From NCBI GenBank assembly GCA_963575745.1, contig CAUYUJ010014260.1, positions 935,287 through 999,286 of the forward strand: DNA of 64,000 nt, in the 5' to 3' direction. Under the pieces are notes generated by a model, which saw only the letters and a list, made by a program, of their open reading frames with translations, ran no database searches and was not told where the DNA came from. The stretch's first letter is position 1, and each line of letters begins with the position of its first letter. This document shows, one piece after another, positions 10,143 through 20,269 of the stretch. Origin of the DNA: Prorocentrum cordatum (lineage: Eukaryota; Sar; Dinophyceae; Prorocentrales; Prorocentraceae). A program made the position numbers and the translations under genes.

Positions 10143-11816
10143 TCAGAAAGAGCAGCGCGTGCGGCGCGGCTCTTGTTCGGACTGGCGGTGCAGCATCATG
10201 CTGCTCCTATTGAGCACCATATTTTGATCAGGCACGGCGCGGCTCACTAGCGACGTCTGCCTTACCGCAGGCGCCGCAGCCGCCGCCGAGGGCGCGCGCG
10301 ACTCAGGGACTTCAAAATCCCGCGCCGGCGTGAACCCATCTCGGACACGCCCCACTATGTCATACTTGAGGAGCAATTCAGTTACACAGCGCGCGCGATC
10401 GTAGCGCACGGGCATGCCCGAGCCCGGGCCCCACCTGCCCAATGTCCGGCGTTCTTCCATGGGGAAGCGAAGCTGGCCGGCAAGCGTCGGGAAGAAAAAT
10501 CTGGGGCTGTGCAACGACCACTCGGCGGTGTTCGCCACGCCGCCAAATGCGCGAAGCACCCGCCTCATGACATTCAACGCGCCAGAATATTTCTCTGGGC
10601 GGACTGGGCTCAGAACGAATATCTTGCCAAACTCCACCGCCATCGCTGGGACGATAAAGTCCGCTTCAGCAAGATCCACGTAGCCGGCCACGGCGGCGTG
10701 GAACTGTCCACCCCAATCGCGCCCCTGCCAATCCCTCCGCGGGGCGGCCCACGGGATTCGGCCGATTTTCTTCTTTGACCTCCACGATTCTGCGTACAGT
10801 GCGTCCCGCGACAGATTGCAAGACGTGGATCTCTGTAGGTCAGCCCAACGAAGGCAGCCAAACGTCAGGGCCAGCACAAATCCAATAGCAATTACAATTG
10901 CTGCGTCGTGCGCTTCAGCTGCCACGAAGAAGCTGGTCAGAAGGCAATCAACGATTGCCCTTGTTAGCGGGCTCGCCTGCTGCCGCTGCTCCTCTGTCTG
11001 CTTGCTTGACATGCATCTCTGGGCCTCGACCAGCGGGTCCTCCAACGGCCACGGGAACTGGAATACTTCCTTCGCCCACACCAGCGACGCAAAGGACGCC
11101 TTCGGCACTGACGGCCCTCTACCGCTGGCGTCGCGGAGAAATAGCGCGACATCTGTTGCATCTAACGACCACGGCTGGAGCCCGGCCGCTTCTGCCCATT
11201 TCTGCAGCCACGCAAGGACTCGCAGGTGGGATCGCACCGTCGCCGCCACCGAAGCCCTCCTGACCACTACAGGCCGCAAGAGAGCCGATTGATCCTCCCA
11301 GCTGAGGCCTTTGAGGGCCCATCCCCGGAGTCTCGGCGATGCGTCCCCGATGTGGCCGGCAAGATCGAGCGCTAAACCGACCTGGCTGCACAGCGCAGCA
11401 GCTTCCCGGTCTTGGCAGTTTTGTTCCACCTTTTCGGATTTGTGCCTCTTCCTCCCCGGATAGAAGGCCACCGACGGTAACTTTCCAGAGCTGGTCGTGG
11501 GCACCGCTGGTGCTTCCTGGGGGTCGCAAAGGACTCGTTCTCCTCCAGCCAACTCCGCACGAACATGCCCCCTGACGGCTGCCGAAGCATTCCGATCTAC
11601 CCGTGCATAGAATTCCCTGGCCACTGACGGGCTACAACGGGCTTCACCGCCCAACTCTGCGACAGCGTCGTCGGGTGAATCGAACCAGCTATGCACTCTG
11701 AGAATCGAACACAAGTTCTTCGCCACCAAATATCGTTCTAGATCCCCCGTTTCTGGTACCCCTGTGGGCATACATGCTTGCAGTCTCGGCGACAAGACGG
11801 GCGCGAGCTCAGACAT
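10143..11816 (-). CDS. Tyrosine recombinase of DIRS type
   Basis: Intact 557-codon frame from the ATG at 11816 (MSELAPV; the frame opens further 5' but without ATG). The N-terminal third is variable. A helical SAM-like DNA-binding part (VRSHLRVLAWLQKWAEAAGL) precedes the catalytic region. Box I is FGCLRWADLQRS (catalytic Arg), box II is LHSPRFFFPTLA (HxxR), then TLGRWGPGSGMPVRYDRAR, with the LGRW block in the usual LGH position and VRYDR giving the nucleophilic Tyr. The second His of the family is replaced by Trp, as in many eukaryotic DIRS/Crypton recombinases. It would integrate the circular DNA of the element. It lies upstream of gag-RT, whereas DIRS elements usually carry it downstream. 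Tandem relict leaders sit directly 5'. Confidence 0.85.
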   Translation of the reverse strand: MSELAPVLSPRLQACMPTGVPETGDLERYLVAKNLCSILRVHSWFDSPDDAVAELGGEARCSPSVAREFYARVDRNASAAVRGHVRAELAGGERVLCDPQEAPAVPTTSSGKLPSVAFYPGRKRHKSEKVEQNCQDREAAALCSQVGLALDLAGHIGDASPRLRGWALKGLSWEDQSALLRPVVVRRASVAATVRSHLRVLAWLQKWAEAAGLQPWSLDATDVALFLRDASGRGPSVPKASFASLVWAKEVFQFPWPLEDPLVEAQRCMSSKQTEEQRQQASPLTRAIVDCLLTSFFVAAEAHDAAIVIAIGFVLALTFGCLRWADLQRSTSCNLSRDALYAESWRSKKKIGRIPWAAPRRDWQGRDWGGQFHAAVAGYVDLAEADFIVPAMAVEFGKIFVLSPVRPEKYSGALNVMRRVLRAFGGVANTAEWSLHSPRFFFPTLAGQLRFPMEERRTLGRWGPGSGMPVRYDRARCVTELLLKYDIVGRVRDGFTPARDFEVPESRAPSAAAAAPAVRQTSLVSRAVPDQNMVLNRSSMMLHRQSEQEPRRTRCSF

Positions 11817-11848
11817 TGCTTGTCCTTCCGGCCTTACCGCCGAAAGTC

Positions 11849-11920
11849 CTTGAGCCAAACGCGCCCTTTTGCCTCTGAGCCGAAACCTTGAGCCGAAACC
11901 TTGAGCCGAAACCTTGAGCC
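11849..11920 (-). other. Tandem relict spliced leaders, including B2 (11856-11887)
   Basis: Read on the - strand, GGCTCAAG occurs at 11913-11920, 11900-11907, 11887-11894 and 11849-11856. The first three are spaced exactly 13 bases apart with unit GTTTCGGCTCAAG, which matches the last 13 bases of DinoSL at 11 positions. The 32 bp repeat B2 is embedded in this array. Serial leader remnants are the expected trace of a gene that was trans-spliced, reverse-transcribed and reinserted more than once. Confidence 0.7.
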
Positions 11921-12959
11921 AACATTATCTGAGCCTCAGTCATCAGTCGCGCCCTATTGCGCGAGCAGAATTGTCTGACTTCAAAGGTTTGCGATACCAA
12001 GCAATGCGCATGCCAGACCATCTGAGGCGTCAACGTTGCTTCCAAGAGGCGCCCCGATAGCCGCGAACGCCACCGAAGCGGATAAGCCAAGGGGTCGGCG
12101 GACGCGGCGTAAGCCTGTAGAATCTCAGCTCCAACCACACAAGCCGATTTAGAGCGTCAGCACCTGCAGAAAGCGGTACGCCTCTTACCCTTGTCAACCA
12201 GGACCTCGACGAAGAGGTCCGACCCGTGGGGCTCCACCAGCGGGGGCAAAGCCCCCAAAATGCGGACATGCGCGCCCGGGCGAGCTGCAACGTGCTCCGT
12301 GCTGGGGAAGCCTTAAGGTACCGATACCGCTACTCCCCGGACCTCTCCCGGGGTACGTCCTGACCGGCATTTCGAAGCGAATCCAGCGGTGGCGACGAGG
12401 GCCTCCGAGGCCCAAACAGGGGAAAATGGGGAAAGGGTAGAGGTATGGGTGTTTTTGTCTCCTCTGACGTGCGAGCCTGCACGGCCATCCGCGCGGCTCG
12501 AACGCGTCGCCGAACGCCATCTCGCAGTCACGTGGGCTGGGTGGCGCAGCTGTTCGTGGCTGCCGACGCGGCCCCGGCCTCCGTGTAAGCCTTGTGGGTG
12601 GCCACCTCCCGTGGGTGGTGGCGCTCGTCCAGGAGCGCTCTGGCGGACCAGACATTCTGGAGCATGCCAGTCTCGGGCAAACCCTTGCTGAAGACGTTAG
12701 GCGAACGAACAATGACATCATCATGATTACACCAGAAAAAACTCCAATCAATGGATAGTTTGATCGATAAGGAGATCGAACGGGAACCCGGGAACCCCGA
12801 ACCCACCGAAATCGGCCAGGAACCCGGGAGCCCAGAACCGGGAACCCGGGAACCCAGCCGGCCACCAAAGTCAGCGGGACACTTTTGCCAAATCTTTCAA
12901 TTTCCGCTAGGACCCCTTCATCAGTGTAGGCACTGATTGGGGAAAAACTTGGAAACTCA
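11921..12959. other. Intergenic; short GGAACCCGGGA repeats near the end
   Basis: No coding motif recognised. Around 12778-12862 the motif GGAACCCGGGA and close variants recur five or more times, forming a small CG-rich degenerate repeat. Confidence 0.5.
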
Positions 12960-13056
12960 GATCTCTCGGAGCTGGACCCCCATCCCTGGCGCGCTCCGCG
13001 CGCCAGGGGCGGCGCCGGAGGCGCCGCCAGGGGGCTCTGGCGCGGCTCCGAGAAAT
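12960..13056. repeat. Nested GC-rich palindrome
   Basis: Two perfect or near-perfect hairpins lie back to back (CTGGCGCGC/GCGCGCCAG at about 12986-13006 and GGCGGCGCC/GGCGCCGCC at about 13009-13029), and the outer flanks TCTCGGAGC and GCTCCGAGA are themselves inverted. A partial relative (GCGCGCCAGGGGCGGCGCC) lies at about 32559-32577, so this may be a dispersed foldback element. Confidence 0.6.
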
Positions 13057-13458
13057 CCGCGCGGACCTCCGATTTTTCATGTCTAAGTCATTGCTCGCTC
13101 CCCTGGACGTAGCCAGTGCTCCGTCCATGGTCACCTCGCCCTTGGCCCATGAGCCCCGTAGGGTGGCACGGCCACGGGGCGCCGCCTGCAGAATGGCTAC
13201 GGACTGTTCTTCGAGAGGGAGGCAGGGGCAGCAGCACAGTATAGGCATCCCTACAAGTGAAGTTTGTGCGTTCAACAAAGAGGAGGAGGAGAAGGAGGAG
13301 GAGAAGGAGGAGGAGGAGGACAAGTGGAAACCCAAGAGTCATCAACTATGTTGGAATTAACCCTCCCTCCAAGCTCCCTCTTCATAGGCCCCTACAACGG
13401 CTCATTTTCATTGGGGGAACTGCCTCGTTGGAAGACAGCAGTTTAAAGATCCTGAAGC
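13057..13458. other. Non-coding with (GAG)n tract
   Basis: GAG/AAG triplets fill 13279-13320. Nothing else is recognised. Confidence 0.5.
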
Positions 13459-13640
13459 GTGCCAAAACATTGTTCTCGGGACTTCAACGGCACGTATCAA
13501 CCTGACTGCTGCGTCTGGACGATCCAAAATCGTGCCAGAACGCCATTTTGGGGACTTCAACACAGCGAATCAACATAACTGTTGCGCCCGCATAATGCTG
13601 AACCCTTCCAAGACACCATTTTTGGTACGTTGATCATGGG
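13459..13640 (+). repeat. ~74 bp tandem repeat, three degenerate copies
   Basis: Units begin at about 13459, 13533 and 13606, each with a GTGCCA(A/G)AAC or related start and a GGGACTTCAAC-type centre. They are diverged from one another. Confidence 0.65.
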
Positions 13641-13645
13641 AACCC

Positions 13646-13890
13646 GTGCGCGGCGCCAAGACGAGAACCACAACTTGAAAAGGAACCGCCCTCAATCCGT
13701 GAAACTCTAGTAAGTGTTGAAAACAAATGTGCGCGGCGCTAAGGCGAGAACCACATTCTGAAAGAGACCCGCCCTCAATCCGTGAAGCTATTGCAAATGT
13801 TTCAAGCGAATGTGCGCGGCGCTAAGGCGAGAGCCACATTTCGAAAACCACCCGCCCTTCATCTGTGAAGTTGTTGTCACTTTTTAAGCT
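13646..13890 (+). repeat. 83 bp tandem repeat, three copies
   Basis: Units start at 13646, 13729 and 13812, exactly 83 bases apart, each opening GTGCGCGGCGC(C/T)AAG and containing CCGCCCT(C/T)..TC.GTGAA. The third unit is the most diverged. Confidence 0.85.
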
Positions 13891-13975
13891 TCAGAATCGG
13901 AAATGGTGAGGAAGTCTCAGGCGAAACGCCCGGCCCGCCCTAAAAACTGGCCTCGGGGTGCGACAGAGAGGAGTC

Positions 13976-14380
13976 CCACCAGCCCTTTGGGCGTGAGTGG
14001 TTTAGAGAGCATCTGTCCTCAACCCCCCAACCCCCCTTCTTCCCCTTCGGGGAGGGGTTTACCCCTCCCCCTACCCCCTCCCCCTGGGCCTGGACAGGGA
14101 GTCCCGCGGGTGGTCAGGGGGGTCTTTTCGACGCCTGGGAGGGCCAAAAAACGACGACCCTCACGAGGATTCTGGCCCCGACGGGGGGGCGCTCTTGTAG
14201 CCCCCTCCTCTTCTGTGAAGCCAAAATCATTGATTTTACTACGGTTTTGGGCCCATTTTGGCCTTCTGAAGGGGGCCGCGCTTATCTTCCCTCCTAGCAA
14301 AATCATTGATTTTACAAAGGTTTTGGGCTCATGTTGTCCTTCTCAGGGGGCAGCGCTCATTTGCGCTTCTGAGGAGGTCG
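13976..14380 (+). repeat. Dispersed repeat head with two ATCATTGATTTTAC copies
   Basis: Begins CCCACCAGCCCTTTGGGCG, as does the unit at 35940. Two ~75 bp tandem units at 14224 and 14299 share AAAATCATTGATTTTAC and GGTTTTGGGC. Copies of the same module occur near 36688, 36961 and, inverted, at 37190. A long open frame here (13903-14820) is explained by repeat structure and is not called as a gene. Confidence 0.65.
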
Positions 14381-14389
14381 CAAAAAGCC

Positions 14390-14580
14390 CCAAGATGGCC
14401 CCAAGAGGCCCCCAGGAGGCTCCCAAGAGGCCTCCAAGAGGCCCCCAAGAGGCCCCACGAGGCCCCCAAGAGGCCCCCAAGAGGCCCCCAAAGGCCCCAC
14501 GAGGCCCCCAAGAGGCCCCCAAGAGGCCCCCAAGAGGCCCCCAAGAGGCTCCAAAAGGCCCCCAAGAGGCCCCACGTGGA
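14390..14580 (+). repeat. 11 bp minisatellite, CCAAGAGGCCC
   Basis: About 17 near-perfect copies of an 11-mer, with related tracts at 31540-31760, 31850-32180, 36800-36950, 37020-37480 and 59890-60180. The low-complexity Pro/Arg/Gly readings are a by-product. Confidence 0.9.
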
Positions 14581-14985
14581 GCCCGAACGACTCACACCAG
14601 GACGAGGGGCCCGAACGACTCACACCACGAAGAGCCCGAACGACTCACACCACAAGGAGGGGCCCGAACGACTCACACCAGGACGAGGCGCCCGAACGAC
14701 TCACACCACGAGGAGCCCGAACGACTCACACCACGACGCGGGCCCCGAACGACTCACACCACGAGGAGCCCGAACGAGTCACACCAGGAGGAGGGGCCCG
14801 AACGACTCACACCAGGATGAGGGGCCCGAACAACTCACACCACGAGAAGCCCGAACGACTCACACCAGGACGAAGAGCCCGAACGACTCACACCACGAAG
14901 AGCCCGAACGACTCACACCAGGAAGAAGGGCCCGAACGACTCACACCAGGACGAGAAACCCCAAACGACTCAAATCACGAGGAGC
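14581..14985 (+). repeat. GAACGACTCACACCA minisatellite
   Basis: The 15-mer recurs about 15 times, separated by 9-15 bases of CGAGGGGCCC-type spacer, giving units of 24-30 bp. Confidence 0.9.
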
Positions 14986-15988
14986 GCTTTCTCTCCCTCC
15001 TCCTCCGCCTCGTCCTTCTCCCGCTCCCCCCCCACAAGGAGGATTCACAAGGAGGCGGGAAGAAGGAGGGACAGGGGAGATATACGGAGCCCAGCGGACA
15101 CACGCCTGAAAAACACAACTGTCGACATGCTTCGCGAGAGCTGCTGCTGTGAGATGGGCTGGTGGGGATACGCGAAGCGTAAAGAATTATCTTTAAGGAG
15201 CAGGAATGGAGGAGATGGAAGAAGGATCAAGTCGGGGTGCACCTTCGAGTCTTCACAGATGTCTTGATTGTCGAGGCACCTCTAGACCGAGGGTTTCAGA
15301 AATCGCCGGGGGACGCTCGGATGCAATTCCCTGGTCTGGGGCAAGCGGTACAGTGGAGGCCAGTCCACAAGACACCTTTCACAAGAAACGCAACCCTGAT
15401 ACCCCAGGACGTCGATGGATTTTTTGGTGTGGGAACGTCGCGCTTTTCATGGCAAAGGCATCGAAGCCCAAGGAAACCAAGGGCACCGTGGAGGCAAGCA
15501 GGGTGTTTCTTGGCATGGATCCCCACTGCAGCCCCATGCCAGTCAACTTCAACACATGAGATGTTACTATTGGCCCGATCTGGAGGGAGGCAAGAATGAA
15601 TCCAATGTGTACTATAGCGGGGCCATTGGATGGGAATCAAAGCATCACAGAAGCCAGGGGTCGTTAGCCGTTTGGGGAGCATCTGACACCACGGGCTCAA
15701 ACACAGTGGGTTGTAAACTTTTGCCTGTGCCAGCTGCGGTCTCTGTGCCACCTCTCGCCGACGCGCTCCAGGTCTCAAGCCTGCGGGGTTCCTCTCCGTC
15801 GTCTGGCCGTTTTCTATATACTCCTGCTTCCAGCTTCCTGCTCCTGCTCAATATGTTGCTCCGCTTCTGTGACCCTGATCCCGCTTCTACTTCTCCTCAC
15901 TCTCACGCTCCCCGACGGCGTCTTCCCGATGTCTCACGCCGTTTCTGTCAACACGCTCCCCATTTCCATCTGCCGCTAGGCCGTGGAC
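14986..15988. other. Unassigned; contains dispersed CTGGTGGGG motif
   Basis: No gene recognised. At 15149-15185 the string CTGGTGGGGATAC is followed by CGAAGCGTAAAGAATT, almost the same as 38234-38262, which points to a dispersed repeat. Confidence 0.45.
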
Positions 15989-16143
15989 CAATATTCCAAG
16001 AGCCCACCAGTCAACGGGATAAGAATAGCCCCAGCCAGTCAGGATCTCAGGAGCGAGGTACTCCAACGTCCCGCAGATGGTGTAGGCCCGGGAGGGCCAG
16101 ACCACCATCTTCGCCATTCCTAGATCGCACAGCTTGCCATAGC
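15989..16143 (-). CDS. AGC-type protein kinase, activation-segment exon
   Basis: The exon reads GYGKLCDLGMAKMV, then CGTLEYLAPEILTGWGYSYP and VDWWALGIL. DLG replaces DFG of the metal-binding motif; the APE motif and the VDWWALG helix are those of PKA/PKG-like AGC kinases. It begins after an AG at 16145-16144 and joins the catalytic-loop exon (17141-17260) in frame. The 3' edge is placed at a GT after the ILE-LEU codons and is uncertain. No later exon was found downstream, so the C-lobe is incomplete in what I can read. CT-rich repeats lie in the adjoining intron. Confidence 0.75.
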
Positions 16144-17140
16144 CTGGAGAAGTTCGCAATTGAATAGTTGGTCGAACCCTTTACCCAACATGTGCTTCTG
16201 CAAAACAAGCAATGCGCGCGCCTTTGCAGCCGTAGGCCCCACGCGCAAATTCCGGCAAGGGAATCTAATGGCATCCTTATTGTGGAATGCTGTCGTGGAG
16301 CACATGCCTCTGTCAGGCAGCTCGCCAGACATTCCCGTAAAGCAAGAGCCGCGACCAACCCAACATGCCCTCCTCCTCCAGCCCCTCATGCCATTTCTCC
16401 TCCTCCTCCTCCTCCTCCTCCTCCTCCTCATGCCCTCCTGCTCCTCCCCCTCACTCTGCTCCCCCTGCTCGTCCTACCCCTCCTCCTCCTCCTCTGCCAC
16501 CTCCTACTCATCGTCATCATCATCGCTCCTCCTTTTCCCTCTCCTCCAACTCCCACCCCCACCTCCTCTCTCTTCTTCTCAATATCCTCCTCCTCCTCTT
16601 CCTCCTCCCGCTCTTCTTCCCATCTCCAGCGCACCTCGAACGGAGCTTCTACGAATGACATGTGTGTGGGGGGGGGTGCATCGTCACAGCAGTGTAGTCG
16701 CCTCGAAGTGGCTCCAATTTGAGATCCTAGAGAGGTCCTCTGGCGGGGGCACCTGCTTGGGGAACCCTTGCCAGCGAATATTGCTTGCTTGAACTCTCCT
16801 GCCAAAGCCCCAACCCTTCAATCTTCACTGGGCTGCCTGGGCTGTCCTGCAGCTCCTCCTTCGCCTCTTCCCTCTTCCTCTCGCTCCTCGCCTTTTTCCT
16901 CCTTCTACCTGCATCTGTCTCCGGCCGATTGCCCGTGGAGGCATATGCGTCCTGTCGGGGCGTGGTCTGGCCGCGATCCACGAGACCAGGCGCTAGGCAA
17001 ACGCGGCCAGCAGGCGGCAAGCGGGAGCAAAAGAGAGGGAACCAGGGCTCGAACTAACCACGCCCCCGTCGGAGGCTCGCCGTGCTTTGCCAATCGCTCC
17101 GTCTCTCCCGAAAATGACGTGCGCATTACGGAAGTGCGTC
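16144..17140 (-). other. Kinase intron with GA-AG borders
   Basis: Joining the two kinase exons gives the continuous reading ENVVLDVRG-YGKLCDLGMAK only if the intron starts GACGCAC (17140) and ends CTCCAG (16144). An upstream GTGAGAG would give a GT donor but puts the downstream exon out of frame. GA donors are known in Symbiodiniaceae. A (CTC)n tract fills 16367-16640. Confidence 0.6.
16367..16640. repeat. CTC-rich tract
   Basis: CTC triplets are pure at 16396-16430 and imperfect on both sides. Confidence 0.9.
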
Positions 17141-17260
17141 CTCTCACGTCGAGAACCACGTTCTCCATCTTGAGGTCCCGGTAAATGACCCTCAGCCCAT
17201 GCAGGTGCTCAAGGGCGCGCACGATGCAGGCGGCGTAGAACAGGGCGTGCTTCTGACTAC
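17141..17260 (-). CDS. AGC-type protein kinase, catalytic-loop exon
   Basis: The exon reads HALFYAACIVRALEHLHGLR followed by VIYRDLKMENVVLDVRG. YRDLKxEN is the AGC-type catalytic loop with the catalytic Asp and the Lys and Asn present; FYAACIVRALEHLH is helix E. The 5' edge is an AG at 17262-17261 or one at 17253-17252; either keeps the frame. The product would phosphorylate Ser/Thr. Upstream exons (hinge, N-lobe) were not found nearby. A P-loop exon pair of the same kinase class lies on the same strand at 48394-48610. Confidence 0.8.
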
Positions 17261-18080
17261 CTGGGCATCTCCCTTAAGTTCCCAGCGTCGGACTCCATAT
17301 TCTCAAAATCCAGAAGCCAGATTTGGAATCCGTTGCCACCATCGTGCTACGAGGCACTGGGTGCGAAGAGTGTCCGCCTCATGTTCCTTCGAGCTCTGTG
17401 TTGAACACAATGAGTCCAGACCCCCGAATGCCAAACCCTACCCTGCGCTTCAAGGACCCACCACGCAACTTTCCCAGAGGTTTTGGAAGCGCGGCTGGGA
17501 GTTCAAATTGCAGGCGTGGTCTCAAGATTGCCCTGTTCGACGAGCCTGGGGCTCTCTTGGAGGTCCTAAGGTTGGCCCCAGACGCCAAACTCATTCCCAA
17601 ACCAAACGGTAGTGTACGTTTATGTTTAGCGTACTTGCCCTGTCCGCCTGAAGAGAGGGAAAATCCATTCGGCCCACAATAAAGCTACATTATGGACGGC
17701 GAGTGCCCTAAGAAGGGCCCAAGGGCCCCCGCCCCAGGGGTGGCCCAAGAGGGTAAACTCAAAATCCAATGTGGAGCCCACCCCAGCAAGCCCCCGAGAC
17801 AGCCAACGCGCCCACAAGAGGGCTCCGCGAAACCCGTAGGAGATCCCCATCACGACCCCGAGAAGCCGCCAAGAGGCCCAACGAATGTTTCCAAGATGCA
17901 TCCCAAAGGCCGATCGCCCACTACCCCAGCACGGCGGCGGCGAATGCCAAGTGCCTCTAGATCCGCCTCTCACTTTTGCTTGCAAAACGGTGCTTGCCGT
18001 GCCGAGATTTAAAACTGTTTGTGGTTGAAATCCCATCTTAAAAAACTGATCCCCCTAAGCCCGGTACTCATAGTAGTTTC
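17261..18080. other. Unassigned, partly CCAAGAGG-type repeat
   Basis: 17700-17900 is a degenerate member of the CCAAGAGGCC repeat class. No coding motif seen. Confidence 0.45.
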
Positions 18081-18089
18081 AAATTTAGG

Positions 18090-18400
18090 TGCTCCTCCAG
18101 GGGTTCACACCCTTTTTTTGTACAGGGGGAACTGAAGGGTCACAAAAGTGGGCCCCTTGCCCCGAAATGCAACAACAACGGCTCCCGCCTGAGATTTCCT
18201 CACAGTGTATTCCAAAATCTCGGTGTCGCGCGGGACTCCTTCCATTGTATGCTGGAATCGCGCTCTCGCGTGGAACTTCTCCGCTATTTATTCAGACGCC
18301 GTGCCCTCGACACTCAAGAATCGCGCTCTCGCTGTGGATTTCTCACGATTTCCTGGGGAATCGCGCTCTCGCGCGAAACTTCCTCACGATTCATGCAGGG
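18090..18400 (+). repeat. Dispersed minisatellite with AATCGCGCTCTCGC motif
   Basis: AATCGCGCTCTCGC recurs at about 18252, 18321 and 18358 within ~40-70 bp units containing TTCCTCACGATT. The flank GCAACCCGCCTGCTCGACCT is found inverted at about 28227-28246, next to the inverted array there. Confidence 0.75.
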
Positions 18401-20060
18401 CGCACGCTTCAGCAACCCGCCTGCTCGACCTGGCCGCCTGGGCCCGCCTTCGAGACCCGCCCGTTACGGGCTACCCGTCCGATCTGCCAGCATGGTTCTG
18501 CCATGTGTTTTCTGCTCCTAGCCCCCCTCCTGCTACTCCCTCTCGTGCTCCATTATCCCTCCCCCTCCCCCCTCTTTCCCTCCCCCGAGTGCGCAAGGCA
18601 TACTAGGTTTCGGAGTCGAAGCTGTGTACACACTTTGAGGCCCCTTTTTCAGGAACCCCGCTTCAGGACCATCAGCAGGAGCCAGCTCGCCGAGAAGCGC
18701 GCGCGCCCCCTCCCTCTCGCCCCCTGAGGACCGTCTTTAAGCCTCACCCGTGAGGAACGCCAATAGCCTCACACCCCGCGCCGTTTCCATCATAGGGGTT
18801 GCGTGGGCCCCCCCCCACACCTTTACATTAAGGCGTCAATAACCACTGGAGGGAGCCGAGGACTCCTCGAGGGACCCTCGGCAAACGAAGACGTCCCTAG
18901 AGGAGGGTCCAACGTACCTCCACACCTTTACAACTTCCCATGACGGCGTCAATTGCCACCCGCGCTGTTTTCCTCCCCCCGTGTACCTTCCTTCCACCCG
19001 TCCTCCCTTCCCCTGCCTTAGGGGCTGCACGAAACACTTTTTGTCCGTCGGCGGCGAGGCAAAGGCAGTCCGCTCCAGCGCGTGGCTGTTCGGGGCATGC
19101 GAACGGCGGATTGGCCGGTATGCAAGAGGGGGGGAGAAAGACGAGAGCGGCCGCGCGGGGGGGAAGAGAGAGAGGGGGGGTAAAACGCTCAGACGTGGAA
19201 GGGTTCCGCGACGAGCGGGACAGAGCGGCCGACCGAGGCAGCGGTGACAGTGGCAGCAGCCCTTGGCCGAGGCGAGGGCGCACCCACGGGCGCTGCGACG
19301 ATGTCGAGCAATGCGGCAGCAGTCCGGGAGCCCAGGGACTGCCAACAGCAACATGCTGTGTCCACCAGGTGCAGCAACTGTGGGAGGCTGCGGCCTGAGC
19401 GCACCGTCCGGGGCGGGGCGGCAATGAAAGGTGGAGCTGAGCTGCACGCCAGGAGCGGTAGCGCAGCGGAGCCATGGCGGCGCGAGAGGAGGGCGGGAAG
19501 AGGGCGGGGGGGGAGAGGATGGGGGGGACGGGAGAGGAGCGCCACGCCCGCGGGCAGCCCCTGGCGGGCACGGAAACGGGCCCACGCGTCAGGGTGACGC
19601 GGCGCCCTGCAGGGGCAGATGGGGGCCCGGCAGTTCCCCCCCCAGAAAACAAAATCCTCGAAATCCCCAGCAGGGCCTCGAAGGGGCCGCGCCTCACGCG
19701 CCAGGCGTGCCGAGCGCGTCCGCGCCGGGAAGGGCCGCCGGGCAGCCGCTCAGAAGGCGACATGCACAGCAAGAGTGTCCAGGAAGCCAGGTCCGCCATC
19801 TCTGCCTCAGCCGTGGCGGACAAGCCAGCACCTCAAGTGGAGAAGGGGCCCAGGCATTCCGTAAGCAACTCCTCGGACGGGGTCCTGACAGACACTGCAC
19901 GCGAGATTCCTCTCAAGCTCCCCCTCGGCGCACCGATGCGCCGCCGCAGCGCCAGGTGCAGCGTGAGGCTCCTGATCGGGGCTCGACGGGGTCTAAGGGC
20001 GGGCCACACCAGGTGAAACGACGGGCCCAGGACCCACGGAGACGCCACTGATCGTGGCAG
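18401..20060. other. Unassigned GC-rich sequence
   Basis: Many open frames exist on both strands, but none shows a recognisable motif or an advantage in codon pattern. C-rich and G-rich runs are frequent (for example 19123-19182). Confidence 0.4.
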
Positions 20061-20269
20061 ATGCTTTTGAAGTCATGCCGGCGCTGCCCCTGGGCAGAGG
20101 CGGCGCGGCCAGAGGCTCGTCAGACCACCATCGGCACAGCAGCCCTCGGCCGAAGGCCGCTGCGCGCCAGGCGAACGCTGTGGTTCAGGTGCGACGACAC
20201 CAGGTGCGCCACTGGGCGTGGCAACGTCTTGTATGTCTCTTTCGCTCTCGCGTGCCACTACCCCTCCTC

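Noticed and set aside
14240-14262. CCATTTTGGC resembling the middle of the spliced leader (also 13551 and 36719)
   Set aside because: Only about ten bases match and each copy is part of a repeat module whose other positions do not follow the leader.
13903-14820. 305-codon + frame, Pro/Arg/Gly/Gln-rich
   Set aside because: Its start lies in a dispersed repeat (GAGGAAGTCTCAGGCG also at 29797) and the rest is minisatellite with units readable in several frames.
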